From: Paraburkholderia sediminicola
GTDB lineage: Bacteria; Pseudomonadota; Gammaproteobacteria; Burkholderiales; Burkholderiaceae
NCBI RefSeq assembly: GCF_902859805.1
Contig: NZ_CADIKC010000023.1
Coordinates: forward strand, 1-64,000
Length of the DNA: 64,000 nt
Direction of reading: 5' to 3'
Under the pieces are notes generated by a model. It saw only the letters and a program-made list of their open reading frames with translations. It was not told where the DNA came from and made no database searches. The position numbers and the translations under genes were made by a program. Shown in pieces: positions 56,013 through 64,000 of the stretch (its first letter is position 1; each line of letters begins with the position of its first letter).

Positions 56013-56905
56013 CGTCCTCCTATTGTGATCGGTACACGGAAGCCCCAGATTGCATTGGCCCAACTTCACGAGGCTATAGCGTCCGGCGTTGCACCCGGCA
56101 TCGTGCTAGCCGATGCCGGGTACGGCGACGAAACCGCTTTCCGGGATAGCGTAACTGATCTGGGTTTGTTGTACGCGGTAGGGATCCGGCCGGGCACCTC
56201 TGTGTGGGCGCCAGGTACGGCGCCGCTTCCACCCAAGCCCTGGAGCGGGCGCGGCAAGCCACCGACATTGTTGCGCCGTGCGCCCGGCCACGAACCGCTC
56301 GCGGTGAAGGAGTTGGCCATGCAATTACCCGTGAACATCTGGCAAACCGTCACCTGGCGGGAAGGCAGCAACGCAGCACTTTCCTCTCGCTTTGCTGCCG
56401 TACGTGTTCGTCCCGCACATCGCGACTATTGGCGAAGTACCGTTCGCGACGAAGAATGGTTGCTCATTGAATGGCCTGATGGAGATACGGAACCGCTCAA
56501 ATACTTTCTCTCTACCGCCCCCGAGGAGGCGACACTTGAGCAGCTTGTGTTCGTGACCAAGATGCGCTGGCGCATCGAGCGCGACTATCAGGACCTGAAA
56601 CAGGAGTTCGGGCTCGGTCACTACGAAGGGCGAGGCTGGCGTGTCTTTCACCACCACGCCACACTGAGTATCGCTGCATATGGGTTTCTGATGGCTCAGC
56701 GACTCAGGATGTAATCAGATGTGCGCGATAAAAAAAACTTCCTCGAACGCGCGCTGCCTGCTCTTCCCCCGGATTACATCCCACGGGGCAGTCCAGCGCG
56801 GCCAACGCCACGTTCCTGATTCCCTTACCACGTTGCGTATCCTGCTTGGACGACGGCTCACGCAACGTTGGCACTGTTCCTGTACGGCAAATAGACTGCG
56901 CAACT
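56013..56905 (+). pseudogene. IS701-family transposase, truncated and frameshifted
   Basis: Open frame 56025-56714 gives GTRKPQIALAQL, LADAGYGDETAFR (catalytic Asp) and VTKMRWRIERDYQDLKQEFG (catalytic Glu region, with YEGRGW). After a stop at 56712 the C-terminal tail continues in other frames (FLERALPALPPDYIPRGSP, then RHVPDSLTTLRI) to about 56900. The N-terminal DNA-binding third is missing. Confidence 0.8.
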
Positions 56906-56992
56906 AATTATGTGACACAGTAAGACTTCTATGGGGCATTGGAAGTCAAGCCCTTTCGCGATCCATTTTTCCGTCAGTTATCTCCCGTTCGA

Positions 56993-57077
56993 GAACGTGA
57001 CAGGTTATCCACCACCGGCCGGCGGGTCGCCTGTTACGACCACGACGCTGGCCGGTGGTGGATAACCTGTCACGTTC
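56993..57077. repeat. Perfect 28-bp inverted repeat
   Basis: Arms 56993-57020 and 57050-57077 are perfect complements around a 29-bp spacer. Each contains TTATCCACC, one base from a DnaA box, probably by chance. It lies between IS701 debris and an IS110 element and could be an insertion target, an element end, or a stem-loop. Confidence 0.6.
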
Positions 57078-57080
57078 AGA

Positions 57081-57330
57081 TACTTTGCAATCCTCCATAT
57101 CAAGCGAGAACAGCAGTGAGGTCGGGGTGCCTGAAGTCCGGACAGTTGACCGGACCAACTTCTATCCGTGCCGGCACGAGACCGGGCACCACATACCGCA
57201 TGCGCAAGGCGCTGGAACCACCCCATTACAGACGCGCCCCATCTAAAACTACGGTTACCTCGGAAGGTAACCCGCTTACTGTCCGGGCGCGTTGAACCTT
57301 CAAACGCTGTTGCCGCTCGATGTTGGCTGC
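57081..57330 (-). ncRNA. Candidate IS110 bridge-RNA region
   Basis: 250 bp of non-coding sequence directly downstream of the IS110-family transposase. It contains perfect hairpins GGTTACC/GGTAACC (57253-57272) and GTCCGG/CCGGAC (57136-57155). IS110-family recombinases use a structured RNA from a non-coding end of the element (downstream in the IS1111 group), so this is the natural place to look. Boundaries and loop pairing were not determined. Confidence 0.3.
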
Positions 57331-58482
57331 TCAGGTCACCAGCACCTTCATGGCGGGTGACTTGAGGGTTGCCCCGAGGGGAATCTCGCCGAATTCCAGA
57401 TAGCGCCATAGCGCGACCGCCAGACGCCTCGCAAGCGCCACAATGCCGATGCGTCGCACACGCTTGCCGCCGTCTCCAAAGCGCTCATTGAACCAGTGGC
57501 TTAGCTGGCTGGTGGGCTGGAAGCGCAGCCAGCTCCATGCCAGTTCCACCATCAGCCATCGGGCTCGCTTGTTGCCGATCTTGCTGATGCCCTGCTCAAC
57601 TTCACTGGTACCGCTGGCGTAGGGCGTCGGGGCCAGGCCCAGGCAGCCGGCTATTTCGCGGCGGTTGTGAAACTGCCGCCAACCGAACAGTTCCCTGACG
57701 AGGGTCCAGGCGCTGCCTGTTCCGATACCTGCAAGGCGCGCGAGCAGCGCGATCGCGGGTTGTGCACCGCTGCAAACCTCATGCTGCTGCTGTGACTCGA
57801 GCGTCCTGATCTGCCTGGCAGCGAGCAACAGCCGTTCGAATTCGCGTTCGATCTCGGCGCGCAGGGCTGGCAACAGCTGCATGGTGTGCTGCGCCCACCA
57901 GTGCGCCCACGCGCGGCCACCGATTCGCTCGGGTCGCAGGTTGTGAAGTACCAGCAGCGAGCGGATGCGGTTGCTATGGGCAGTGCGCTCCTGCCGCAGG
58001 CGACCGAGTTCCCGGTGTACCCGCCGCTCATCTTCCTGTTCGGGCGTGGGAATCCGCGCAATTGCCCACACCCGGCGTTCACCACCGTAGTAGCGCATCA
58101 GCATCGACAGCAGCTTGTCGCTGTCAAGCCGGTCAGTCTTGGCGCGACGTCTGCGCCGGTTCACTTCGATGCTGGCTGAGTCGACCACCAGGTTCGTGAT
58201 CTGATGTGCTTCCAGGCAGCGGTGCAGCCAGAAGCCGTCACGCCCGGCTTCATAACAGCTGCGCACCGGCGCATCGGTGGCCAGATGACAGCGCGCTTTG
58301 GCCTTTGAAATCGCCGTAAAGACTGCCGCCGTATCGCCGGCGGCCACCGTGCAGCGGCTCGGCGCACGCACCCCGTCGCCCAGCGAGAGCTTCCAGCTCC
58401 TGTCACCGAGTTCGAAGGCGACATACAGGGATCCGGTGATGCTTGTATCCTGCCCGTGAAGGGCCGTGCGAGGCGCATTCAT
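57331..58482 (-). CDS. IS110-family transposase
   Basis: 383 residues, apparently intact. The N-terminal RuvC-like DEDD domain has VAFELGDRSWKL (first Asp), EAGRDGFWLHR (Glu) and KTDRLDSDKLLSML (paired Asp). A coiled-coil middle (about 190-235) leads to the C-terminal Tnp20 domain with LARLAGIGTGSAW and the region with the nucleophilic Ser, YASGTSEVEQGISKIGNKRA. It is the only full-length transposase in the window, suggesting recent arrival. Terminal repeats were not defined; IS110 elements lack classical ones. Confidence 0.88.
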   Translation of the reverse strand: MNAPRTALHGQDTSITGSLYVAFELGDRSWKLSLGDGVRAPSRCTVAAGDTAAVFTAISKAKARCHLATDAPVRSCYEAGRDGFWLHRCLEAHQITNLVVDSASIEVNRRRRRAKTDRLDSDKLLSMLMRYYGGERRVWAIARIPTPEQEDERRVHRELGRLRQERTAHSNRIRSLLVLHNLRPERIGGRAWAHWWAQHTMQLLPALRAEIEREFERLLLAARQIRTLESQQQHEVCSGAQPAIALLARLAGIGTGSAWTLVRELFGWRQFHNRREIAGCLGLAPTPYASGTSEVEQGISKIGNKRARWLMVELAWSWLRFQPTSQLSHWFNERFGDGGKRVRRIGIVALARRLAVALWRYLEFGEIPLGATLKSPAMKVLVT

Positions 58483-59571
58483 TTGCGTACTCCTCTTGGA
58501 AAACGGGTGTTGGAATCCTCGTTTTACTCCAGGAGGCTTACTTCCGTGGCCCTTCCATAGTATCTAGGGAATCCGTTCAAAAACCGCCGATGCCGTTCAC
58601 GATCGATTCCGAGCAGCCACCGATCAACACTCTTTGATCAATAAATGCGGGGCGGAAAGCATCTTGGACGCCCAAGGGCGGGCCGCGGCACTAGGAGGAA
58701 CCCTGCTATTACTAATCTTTTCGAAAGTGTTCTCATACCCTCGAGGCAATACCGGTATGAAATCGAAGTGCACCTCGGGGGGCCGGAAACTGGAATGGGA
58801 TCACGCTCCCGTTGCAGTTGAAGTTCGCATTCGGGCGCCGGACGCTGTCGCTGATTGCCGCGCGATTGAGCGGGCAGTTCGGCAAAAAGGTAGCTCTTTC
58901 CGTGTGAGCTGCGTCATGAAGCCACGTGTGAGTTGCATCGCGCCCGCAGCTAGCGATACCGGGCCGGCTCATGAGGGCCGGCTTCGCCGCAGCTCGGCTC
59001 GCCGAGCTGGTCCCCCGCGCTTGCGGTGAAGCTGGGTGCCAAACGTTGGCACCCCACTGATCGTGCAGGTATCGTCGTTGAACGTGGCAGACATCTCTCC
59101 AACGCTCATTTCATAGGAATACTGACTTCATACGTCGCACGCGTGCTCGCCAACTGGCCGCACGTTGACTGGTCTTGGCCTGGGGTTGTTCACGCTGCAC
59201 CTGGTGCTTTAAGCGATCCACGACCAGAGGAGTAACGCACTTCCGAGAAAATAGAGGTGCGCTTGCGCGAGCAAATGCTTCGGATAAGCGAGAATCCACG
59301 TGCTGATGAAATGGAGTCTGTTGATAGATTCCAAGAGCTCCTTTTCGACGAGTTACATAGATAAACTCTTGAATCCCACCTACCCAGGACGACACCGATC
59401 ACCGCGATCGAAACGAAGAGTGCCTGCCACGGCGTTTCTCAAGGTACAAATTCGTCAGCCACAGATCTACGCATGGCGGTACCGCGCCGAAGCGGAAGCT
59501 TGCCACAACCGTTTCTGAGCCGAAAGCATTACCGGATGTGCGCCGCCTGAGCGGACTATTAGGCCGCATCC
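58483..59571. other. Long stretch without a supported gene
   Basis: About 1.1 kb after the IS110 gene. It contains a small perfect hairpin (AGCTCGGC/GCCGAGCT, 58991-59008) and open frames at 58634-59029 and 59111-59395 with no ribosome site or recognisable family. Probably decayed coding or element sequence. Confidence 0.4.
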
Positions 59572-59739
59572 CTGCTGATGCTGGCCGCGGGTAAGAGCAT
59601 CAACCAGATCGCCGACGACTGCGCCCTCAGCGCCAAAACAGTCAGTACCCACAAGATGCGACTGATGCAGAAGCTCGGGCTGCCAAACAACGCTTCAGTA
59701 GTCCGCTACGCGATCCGGCACGGACTTACTCACGAATGA
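59572..59739 (+). pseudogene. RcsB-like response regulator, C-terminal HTH fragment
   Basis: The final 55 codons of a NarL/RcsB-type regulator: LLMLAAGKSINQIADDCALS, then AKTVSTHKMRLMQKLGLPNN and VRYAIRHGLTHE before the stop. The receiver domain and the start of the HTH are replaced by unrelated sequence with stops, so only the tail remains. Confidence 0.7.
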
Positions 59740-60513
59740 CGCGCGATGCACGGGTGCGGTAGAGGGGTGAGGTTGCAAGCACAGACCCAGTGACACATAC
59801 CCCGCCTCATAGGAAAATCGGGCATTCGCACTATCGTGCGGATATCCGACGTCCGCGTGCCGACGCCGTCCGCGCCTCGCGAACCCGGAAGCGCGGGCGC
59901 AGCATTTCAAGGTTGGCTCACCGTGGTGTGAGTGTAGAAACTCGCAGGGAAAGGCATTGTCCGTCCGTCTGCCCGGTCCCACTTCATAGCCATACAACCG
60001 GAGGAACGCTGGTTGCTGTGGATGTCCCACCGAGCAGTAGCCGGCCGGACGTGCCTCCCACCTGCCGTTCGCGAGGCTTCGCGGGCATCGCAAAAGTTAG
60101 GAATGTTGGAGCCCCTATCCTTCAGTCCCTTATTTGACGCGGCGGTGACGCGCTCACGATGTTCGCGCACGGTAAGCCCTGTTGTTTTGGTTCATAGGTG
60201 ATGAAGCTTGGCAAGCAAGCGATATGTACTTGCTCATGCTGCCGCGAACGCATCGCGTACTTGCTAATTGAAAGCATGCTCTCCCAGCAGCAAAGCCCTT
60301 GGACAGAGTTCGGCCACCGCCCTCAACGCAAGCCGACCTCGAGCGCGGTCCCTCCGCGTTGTTCCAGCATCGGCCAGTCCGTGCCCGCCCTTTTTTGGCA
60401 CACAACGAAGGAATTCAAAGACACTCTACGCGTACGTGGAAACCCTCGGTTGCATCGTCAAAGCCCCAGAAACCACGCAAGGGCGTTGACATGTGTAAAG
60501 AATCCGTCAAAAA
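59740..60513. other. Intergenic stretch, no recognisable gene
   Basis: About 770 bp before the acyl-CoA synthetase gene. Open frames exist but none has a ribosome site plus recognisable sequence. Confidence 0.35.
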
Positions 60514-60537
60514 TGAATATGATGTCAATTTCAATTG
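60514..60537. promoter_or_regulatory. TGAA-N12-TTCA dyad upstream of the acyl-CoA synthetase gene
   Basis: This 24-bp segment matches the reverse complement of 63416-63439 at 21 of 24 positions and lies 16 bp before the ATG. It is a probable operator for the TetR protein encoded between the two genes. Confidence 0.5.
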
Positions 60538-60553
60538 CCGAGCGGAGACCGTG

Positions 60554-62083
60554 ATGTCGTTGCACCAATTACTCTCAAGAGCAAGCCAAGCCGTACCTCG
60601 GCGTATTGCGCTTCAACACGAAGGCAAAGACGTTACATGGGAAGACTTCCGGAGCCGCGTGGCCAGACGCGCCAGCCAGATGTCCATATTCGGGGAACGG
60701 GGAGATAGAATCGCGATCCTCTCTGCCAACGTGCCAGAATACCTTGAGGCGCTATTTGCCGTGCCTTGGGCGGGAATGGTGATGGTCCCACTGAACACGC
60801 GCCTAAGCTTGGAGGAATTAAAGGCTATTTTGGAACACTGCCAATGTCGGCACCTGTACTACGACGAGCGAAACAGCGAGCGTGGCGAGCAGCTTGCGCG
60901 TGCCATTGAGGGTTTGAGCGCGTCTCGTCTGATCCCGATCAGCGGATGGGGCGAAGAGCGTGACGATCTCAATTCCGAAAATGAGCTGCCCTTCATTCCG
61001 TGCGCACCTTATTCGCCGGCAGCAATTTTCTGTACCGGGGGAACGACCGGGCGCCCCAAAGGCGTTGAGCACTCTCACGTCGCCTTGCTGATGCAAGCGC
61101 TCATTGCAAAAGACTTGCGGCTGGATGAAAACACGGTGTACTTACACACCGTCCCCTTGTTTCATCTTGCCGGTTTCGTAGCAGCCATATGTGCCACTGC
61201 GGTAAACGGCCGGCACAAGTTCCTGCCTGAGTCGTCGCCGGCCGCGGTACTTGACAAGATTGAGCACGAAGGCGTGAACGTGGTCAACTTGGTACCAACA
61301 ATGATCGCTGGCCTGCTCGACGTCGCGAAAACACGCACTGGCGCTCTTCGCCGGTTGAAGACAATCCTCTACGGAGCTTCCCCGATAGCGGAGCCCTTAC
61401 TGCTACGCCTCCTTCACGACGCTCCAGGTGTCGGACTGGTCCAAATTTACGGGCAGACCGAAGTAGGAGCCTGCACGGTGCTGCCGGCAAGCTATCACAC
61501 TCTTGAAGGATCTTGCGCTGGCAAGTTAGGCTCGGCTGGACGTCCGCTTGCCGCATTCTTAGTACGGGTTGCCGACGATAACGGGCTTGCATTGCCGAAT
61601 GGAGAGGCCGGCGAAGTGCAAATTTGCGGCCCGGGCATCATGTCGTCCTATTGGGAAGAGCCGGAACTTACCCGCAGTACCATTCAGAACGGCTGGCTTC
61701 GCACGGGCGACCTAGGAGTTCTTGATGACGATGGCTTTCTCACCATTGTCGGCCGCCTCAAGGACATGATCATTACCGGGGGCGAAAACGTATTCGCAGG
61801 CGAGGTCGAAAGTGCGTTGATGTACCACGAAGCGGTCGGATCAGCCGCAGTTTTCGGTGTGCCGGATCCGAAGTGGGGGGAGGCAGTACATGCCGCAGTG
61901 GTGCTCAAGCCGGGCTATTCTGTCACTGCCGCCGAACTGATAACCCATTGCCGAGACCGAATTGCGCATTACAAGTGCCCCCGCAGTATTGCGATTCGGG
62001 ACACCCCCCTTCCCCTTAGCGGTGTTGGAAAAGTTCGCAAAGTCGATCTACTCAGTGAGTGGAAAGAACAAAACAAGCAATAG
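60554..62083 (+). CDS. Acyl-CoA synthetase (AMP-forming ligase)
   Basis: 509 residues. The ATG is chosen with CGGAG upstream; an ATG at 60491 is in frame but would place the shared operator-like motif inside the coding region. ANL-superfamily motifs: P-loop-like IFCTGGTTGRPKGVEHSH (about 155-172), IYGQTEVGA (about 300), GWLRTGDLG (about 380), the hinge GRLKDMIITGGENVFAGEVE (about 395) and a C-terminal Lys in GVGKVRKVDLL (catalytic, about 500). It should activate a carboxylic acid to its CoA thioester. Neighbours (TetR, SDR) suggest fatty, aromatic or sterol-side-chain acids. Confidence 0.92.
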   Translation: MSLHQLLSRASQAVPRRIALQHEGKDVTWEDFRSRVARRASQMSIFGERGDRIAILSANVPEYLEALFAVPWAGMVMVPLNTRLSLEELKAILEHCQCRHLYYDERNSERGEQLARAIEGLSASRLIPISGWGEERDDLNSENELPFIPCAPYSPAAIFCTGGTTGRPKGVEHSHVALLMQALIAKDLRLDENTVYLHTVPLFHLAGFVAAICATAVNGRHKFLPESSPAAVLDKIEHEGVNVVNLVPTMIAGLLDVAKTRTGALRRLKTILYGASPIAEPLLLRLLHDAPGVGLVQIYGQTEVGACTVLPASYHTLEGSCAGKLGSAGRPLAAFLVRVADDNGLALPNGEAGEVQICGPGIMSSYWEEPELTRSTIQNGWLRTGDLGVLDDDGFLTIVGRLKDMIITGGENVFAGEVESALMYHEAVGSAAVFGVPDPKWGEAVHAAVVLKPGYSVTAAELITHCRDRIAHYKCPRSIAIRDTPLPLSGVGKVRKVDLLSEWKEQNKQ

Positions 62084-62354
62084 CAAAACGGTAAGCCGAA
62101 GGCAATAAGCAATCCATGGCCTTCTGCCGAGTTTCCGGACCACATCACATGATGTGATGTGGCTCGGAGAAACGACAATTAGCACAACGAATAAAATCCA
62201 ACCGAGTTCAAGCACGGGAGTTATATGTCGGTTGCTACGAGTCTCGTCTTGAGCGCTTCTACAATCAACAACGAGGCATTCGACTCAGAACTTCGTGAGC
62301 CCGGTTCAGTTTGAGCAAACGCGTCCGAGAAATCCGGGAGACACCCCTGCGTCT
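62084..62354. other. Gap between synthetase and convergent tetR
   Basis: 271 bp. A palindromic CATCACATGATGTGATG at about 62144-62160 may be the terminator stem or a binding site. No gene. Confidence 0.35.
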
Positions 62355-63044
62355 CTACCTCGCTCGCTTGGCCTTCGCAGAGCTTCTATTGGAGCGTACT
62401 GCCACCCTATCGGGTTCCAGTTCAAGCACATGCGCGATCATTTGATAAAGCGCCTCAACTGCCTTGGTATCGTTCGGCTCAGCATCCGGGTAATCGAGCC
62501 TTCGCGAGTGCCAGTTGAAGCAAGTGAACTCCAGCATTCCCATGAGCGCTGAGGCGGAGAGTTCCGGGTCGAGGCTCGAGCACTTGCCCTTCTCCTGTTG
62601 CTTTCTGATCCTAAAGGCAAACCGTCGAATGCCGCGTTTACGAATCGACTGCCAAACTTTGAGCAGACGATCGTCGGCGAAGGCCGTCTCGAGCAGTCCA
62701 AGCATCTCCGGATGGAACTGCCTATAAGTCGCCCAAAATGCCGCCACAGCGGCTTTTATAGCAGGCGCGGTATTCTCCTCATAATCCTGGGGAGCAGGCG
62801 TCAGGCGTTTCAAATCATCCTGGAACGCATCTACCAGCGCAGAAAAAAGTTCGGTCTTGTCTTTGAAATAGCTGTAGAAGACCCCAACAGACTTCCCTGC
62901 TTCCCTAGCGATATCGCCGATTTTAGAATTCGTGTAGCCGTCGCGGGCTATCACCACACGCGCAGCGGTCAGCAACGCCGAACGTGTCGCCTCCGCTTTA
63001 CGACCCTGAGCAATTGACGGCGGTTGGGATTCCATGCTCTTCAC
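62355..63044 (-). CDS. TetR-family transcriptional regulator
   Basis: 229 residues from the GTG six bases after AGGAG; an ATG three codons later is possible. HTH: ALLTAARVVIARDGYTNSKI, GDIAREAGKSVGVFYSYFKD, KTELFSALVD. Ligand domain all-helical. It is placed between the acyl-CoA synthetase (converging) and SDR (diverging) genes, both of which carry the same 24-bp motif, so it is the probable repressor of both, with an acyl-CoA as a likely effector. Confidence 0.88.
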   Translation of the reverse strand: MKSMESQPPSIAQGRKAEATRSALLTAARVVIARDGYTNSKIGDIAREAGKSVGVFYSYFKDKTELFSALVDAFQDDLKRLTPAPQDYEENTAPAIKAAVAAFWATYRQFHPEMLGLLETAFADDRLLKVWQSIRKRGIRRFAFRIRKQQEKGKCSSLDPELSASALMGMLEFTCFNWHSRRLDYPDAEPNDTKAVEALYQMIAHVLELEPDRVAVRSNRSSAKAKRAR

Positions 63045-63415
63045 CAAAATCTCCTAGGAAGGTTTTGATCTTAGCATGAGGGTCCCGCTCGGCGAACTCC
63101 TTCGCGACAAGCTGATGCAGGCGTATTGATTTCTTCACAGATAGCGCCACTGACAGCTTCTTTGTCGAAGAGCACACGCGTGGAACCCGGTGCGACGCCG
63201 TTTCCGCACAGGATAAGCAGTGGCGCCCCGGCCGCTGCTCTGTGAACGCCGCGGAGACAGTAGCCGTCTGCAGACGATTGCTCTGTGAAGAACTAAGCTG
63301 ACTTGCTCCGGAGCGGTACATAACGGCGCCGCAACGAAGGTCGTGAAGCACCGCCTTGCTGTACGTCATCGGGTTATACCCGCGTAAGCCTTGACCAACC
63401 GACCGCCGCTGCCTA
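63045..63415. other. Divergent intergenic region tetR-SDR
   Basis: 370 bp. No gene supported. No copy of the 24-bp motif is seen next to the tetR start, so autoregulation through it is not indicated. Confidence 0.4.
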
Positions 63416-63439
63416 CAATTGAAATCGAATTCATATTCA
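63416..63439. promoter_or_regulatory. TGAA-N12-TTCA dyad upstream of the SDR gene
   Basis: Outer TGAA/TTCA half-sites around a symmetric AATT core, ending 12 bp before the SDR ATG. It is 21/24 identical, in inverted orientation, to 60514-60537. Confidence 0.5.
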
Positions 63440-63451
63440 TTCGGAGGCAGA

Positions 63452-64000
63452 ATGTCGATCAGTGAGAAGGCCCTTGATGGTCGTGTGTTTGTGATCACCG
63501 GTGCTGGCCGGGGATTGGGCGCGTCCTACGCAAAATTTGCGGCGCAGCACGGGGCGAAAGTCGTAGTCAACGACATTGGCAAGTCGCTTCATGGTGAGTC
63601 GACTGGAGACTCACCGGCAGATGAGGTCGTCCGCGAGATCACAGAAGCCGGCGGGATTGCTGTCGCCGACCACCACGACATCACCGACTTCGACGGTGCC
63701 GGTGCCCTGGTGGAGACTGCCGTCGAGCGCTTCGGCAGCCTGGATGCGTTGATCAATAATGCCGGGATCCTGCGTGACCGCTTCATCACGAACATGACTC
63801 CCGAGGAATGGGATGACGTTGTGAAGGTGCACATGCGCGGTCACTTCTGTACGACTCGTCATGCAACCGCATACTGGAAAGAAAAGGCGAAACAGTCTGG
63901 CCCGGTTGACGCAGCCCTGATTCAGACCACGAGCATCGCTGGCCTGCACGGCCAACCTGGCCAAGCAAATTACGCCTCCGCGAAGTCGGGAATTGCCACA
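63452..64000 (+). CDS. Short-chain dehydrogenase, HSD17B4-like, cut by the window end
   Basis: 183 codons are visible, beginning at the ATG after CGGAGG. TGAGRGLGASYAKF is the cofactor motif, NNAGILRD the NAG motif, TTSIAG carries the catalytic Ser, and QANYASAKSG gives Tyr-x-x-x-Lys at the very end. The opening, with an ~15-residue insertion (GESTGDSPADEVVREI), is that of the 3-hydroxyacyl-CoA dehydrogenase / HSD17B4-type SDRs of beta-oxidation and steroid degradation. It fits with the acyl-CoA synthetase at 60554 under shared control. Confidence 0.88.
   Translation, partial: MSISEKALDGRVFVITGAGRGLGASYAKFAAQHGAKVVVNDIGKSLHGESTGDSPADEVVREITEAGGIAVADHHDITDFDGAGALVETAVERFGSLDALINNAGILRDRFITNMTPEEWDDVVKVHMRGHFCTTRHATAYWKEKAKQSGPVDAALIQTTSIAGLHGQPGQANYASAKSGIAT

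Noticed and set aside
56993..57077. Near DnaA boxes (TTATCCACC) suggesting a replication origin
   Set aside because: Only two, one base off consensus, fixed by the inverted repeat; no rep or par genes adjoin.
58634..59029. 131-codon open frame after the IS110 gene
   Set aside because: No ribosome site, no family resemblance, and Arg/Ser-rich composition typical of shadow frames.
1..64000. CRISPR arrays, rRNA or tRNA genes
   Set aside because: No regularly spaced repeats, rRNA sequence or cloverleaf-forming segments were found on reading either strand.

Overview
The window looks like chromosome or megaplasmid DNA from the Burkholderiaceae, most likely Paraburkholderia or Caballeronia. The basis is GC-rich codon usage, two general porins whose mature ends start QSSVTLYG, a three-component anthranilate dioxygenase of the Burkholderia AndAcAdAbAa type with an AraC regulator, and the density of insertion-sequence debris. 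No rRNA, tRNA or CRISPR array was found.

Layout. 1-10 kb is accessory DNA. It holds a KfrA-like DNA-binding protein divergent from a tyrosine recombinase. Next is a sigma54 activator divergent from a two-gene operon (a glycine-zipper protein and a YaaW-like protein fused to a GTPase) behind a good -24/-12 promoter. A coupled sigma-like / unknown / ImmA-IrrE peptidase trio and an IS91 remnant follow. 10-20 kb is an intact catabolic unit, probably for an amine or amino acid: FAD oxidase, aldehyde dehydrogenase, LuxR regulator, APC permease, MoaF-like protein, SDR, TetR regulator and porin. Two genes in it share an upstream motif, and a perfect 36-bp palindrome lies between tetR and the porin gene. 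20-30 kb is decayed: small secreted proteins, a broken type II NADH dehydrogenase gene, an intact CYTH-CHAD gene, fragments of a GlxA-type regulator, a dioxygenase reductase, a recombinase and EtfA, and an intact SphA-like outer-membrane protein. 30-38 kb has a chemoreceptor, a GFA-family protein, an orphan Rieske oxygenase, an AraC regulator and two broken IS elements.

38-45 kb carries andAc-andAd-andAb-andAa-catB-catC-catA in one tight orientation with divergent andR. It would take anthranilate through catechol and muconate to the enol-lactone, but catB reads as broken in three places. 45-56 kb carries a second aromatic cluster: a NicX-type ring-cleavage dioxygenase, MFS transporter, porin, VanA/VanB-type Rieske oxygenase and reductase, formamidase-like hydrolase, glutathione-independent formaldehyde dehydrogenase and a LysR regulator. 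This gene set suggests oxidative demethylation followed by cleavage of a hydroxylated N-heterocycle, and it is the most interesting metabolic proposal here. 56-60 kb is IS701 and IS110 material with long inverted repeats and a response-regulator fragment. 60-64 kb has an acyl-CoA synthetase, a TetR regulator and an SDR that runs off the end. The synthetase and the SDR share a 24-bp dyad motif immediately upstream.

At least seven IS families are represented, mostly as fragments, and many genes are broken by frameshifts. Some of those frameshifts could be assembly errors, and the sequence alone cannot tell.
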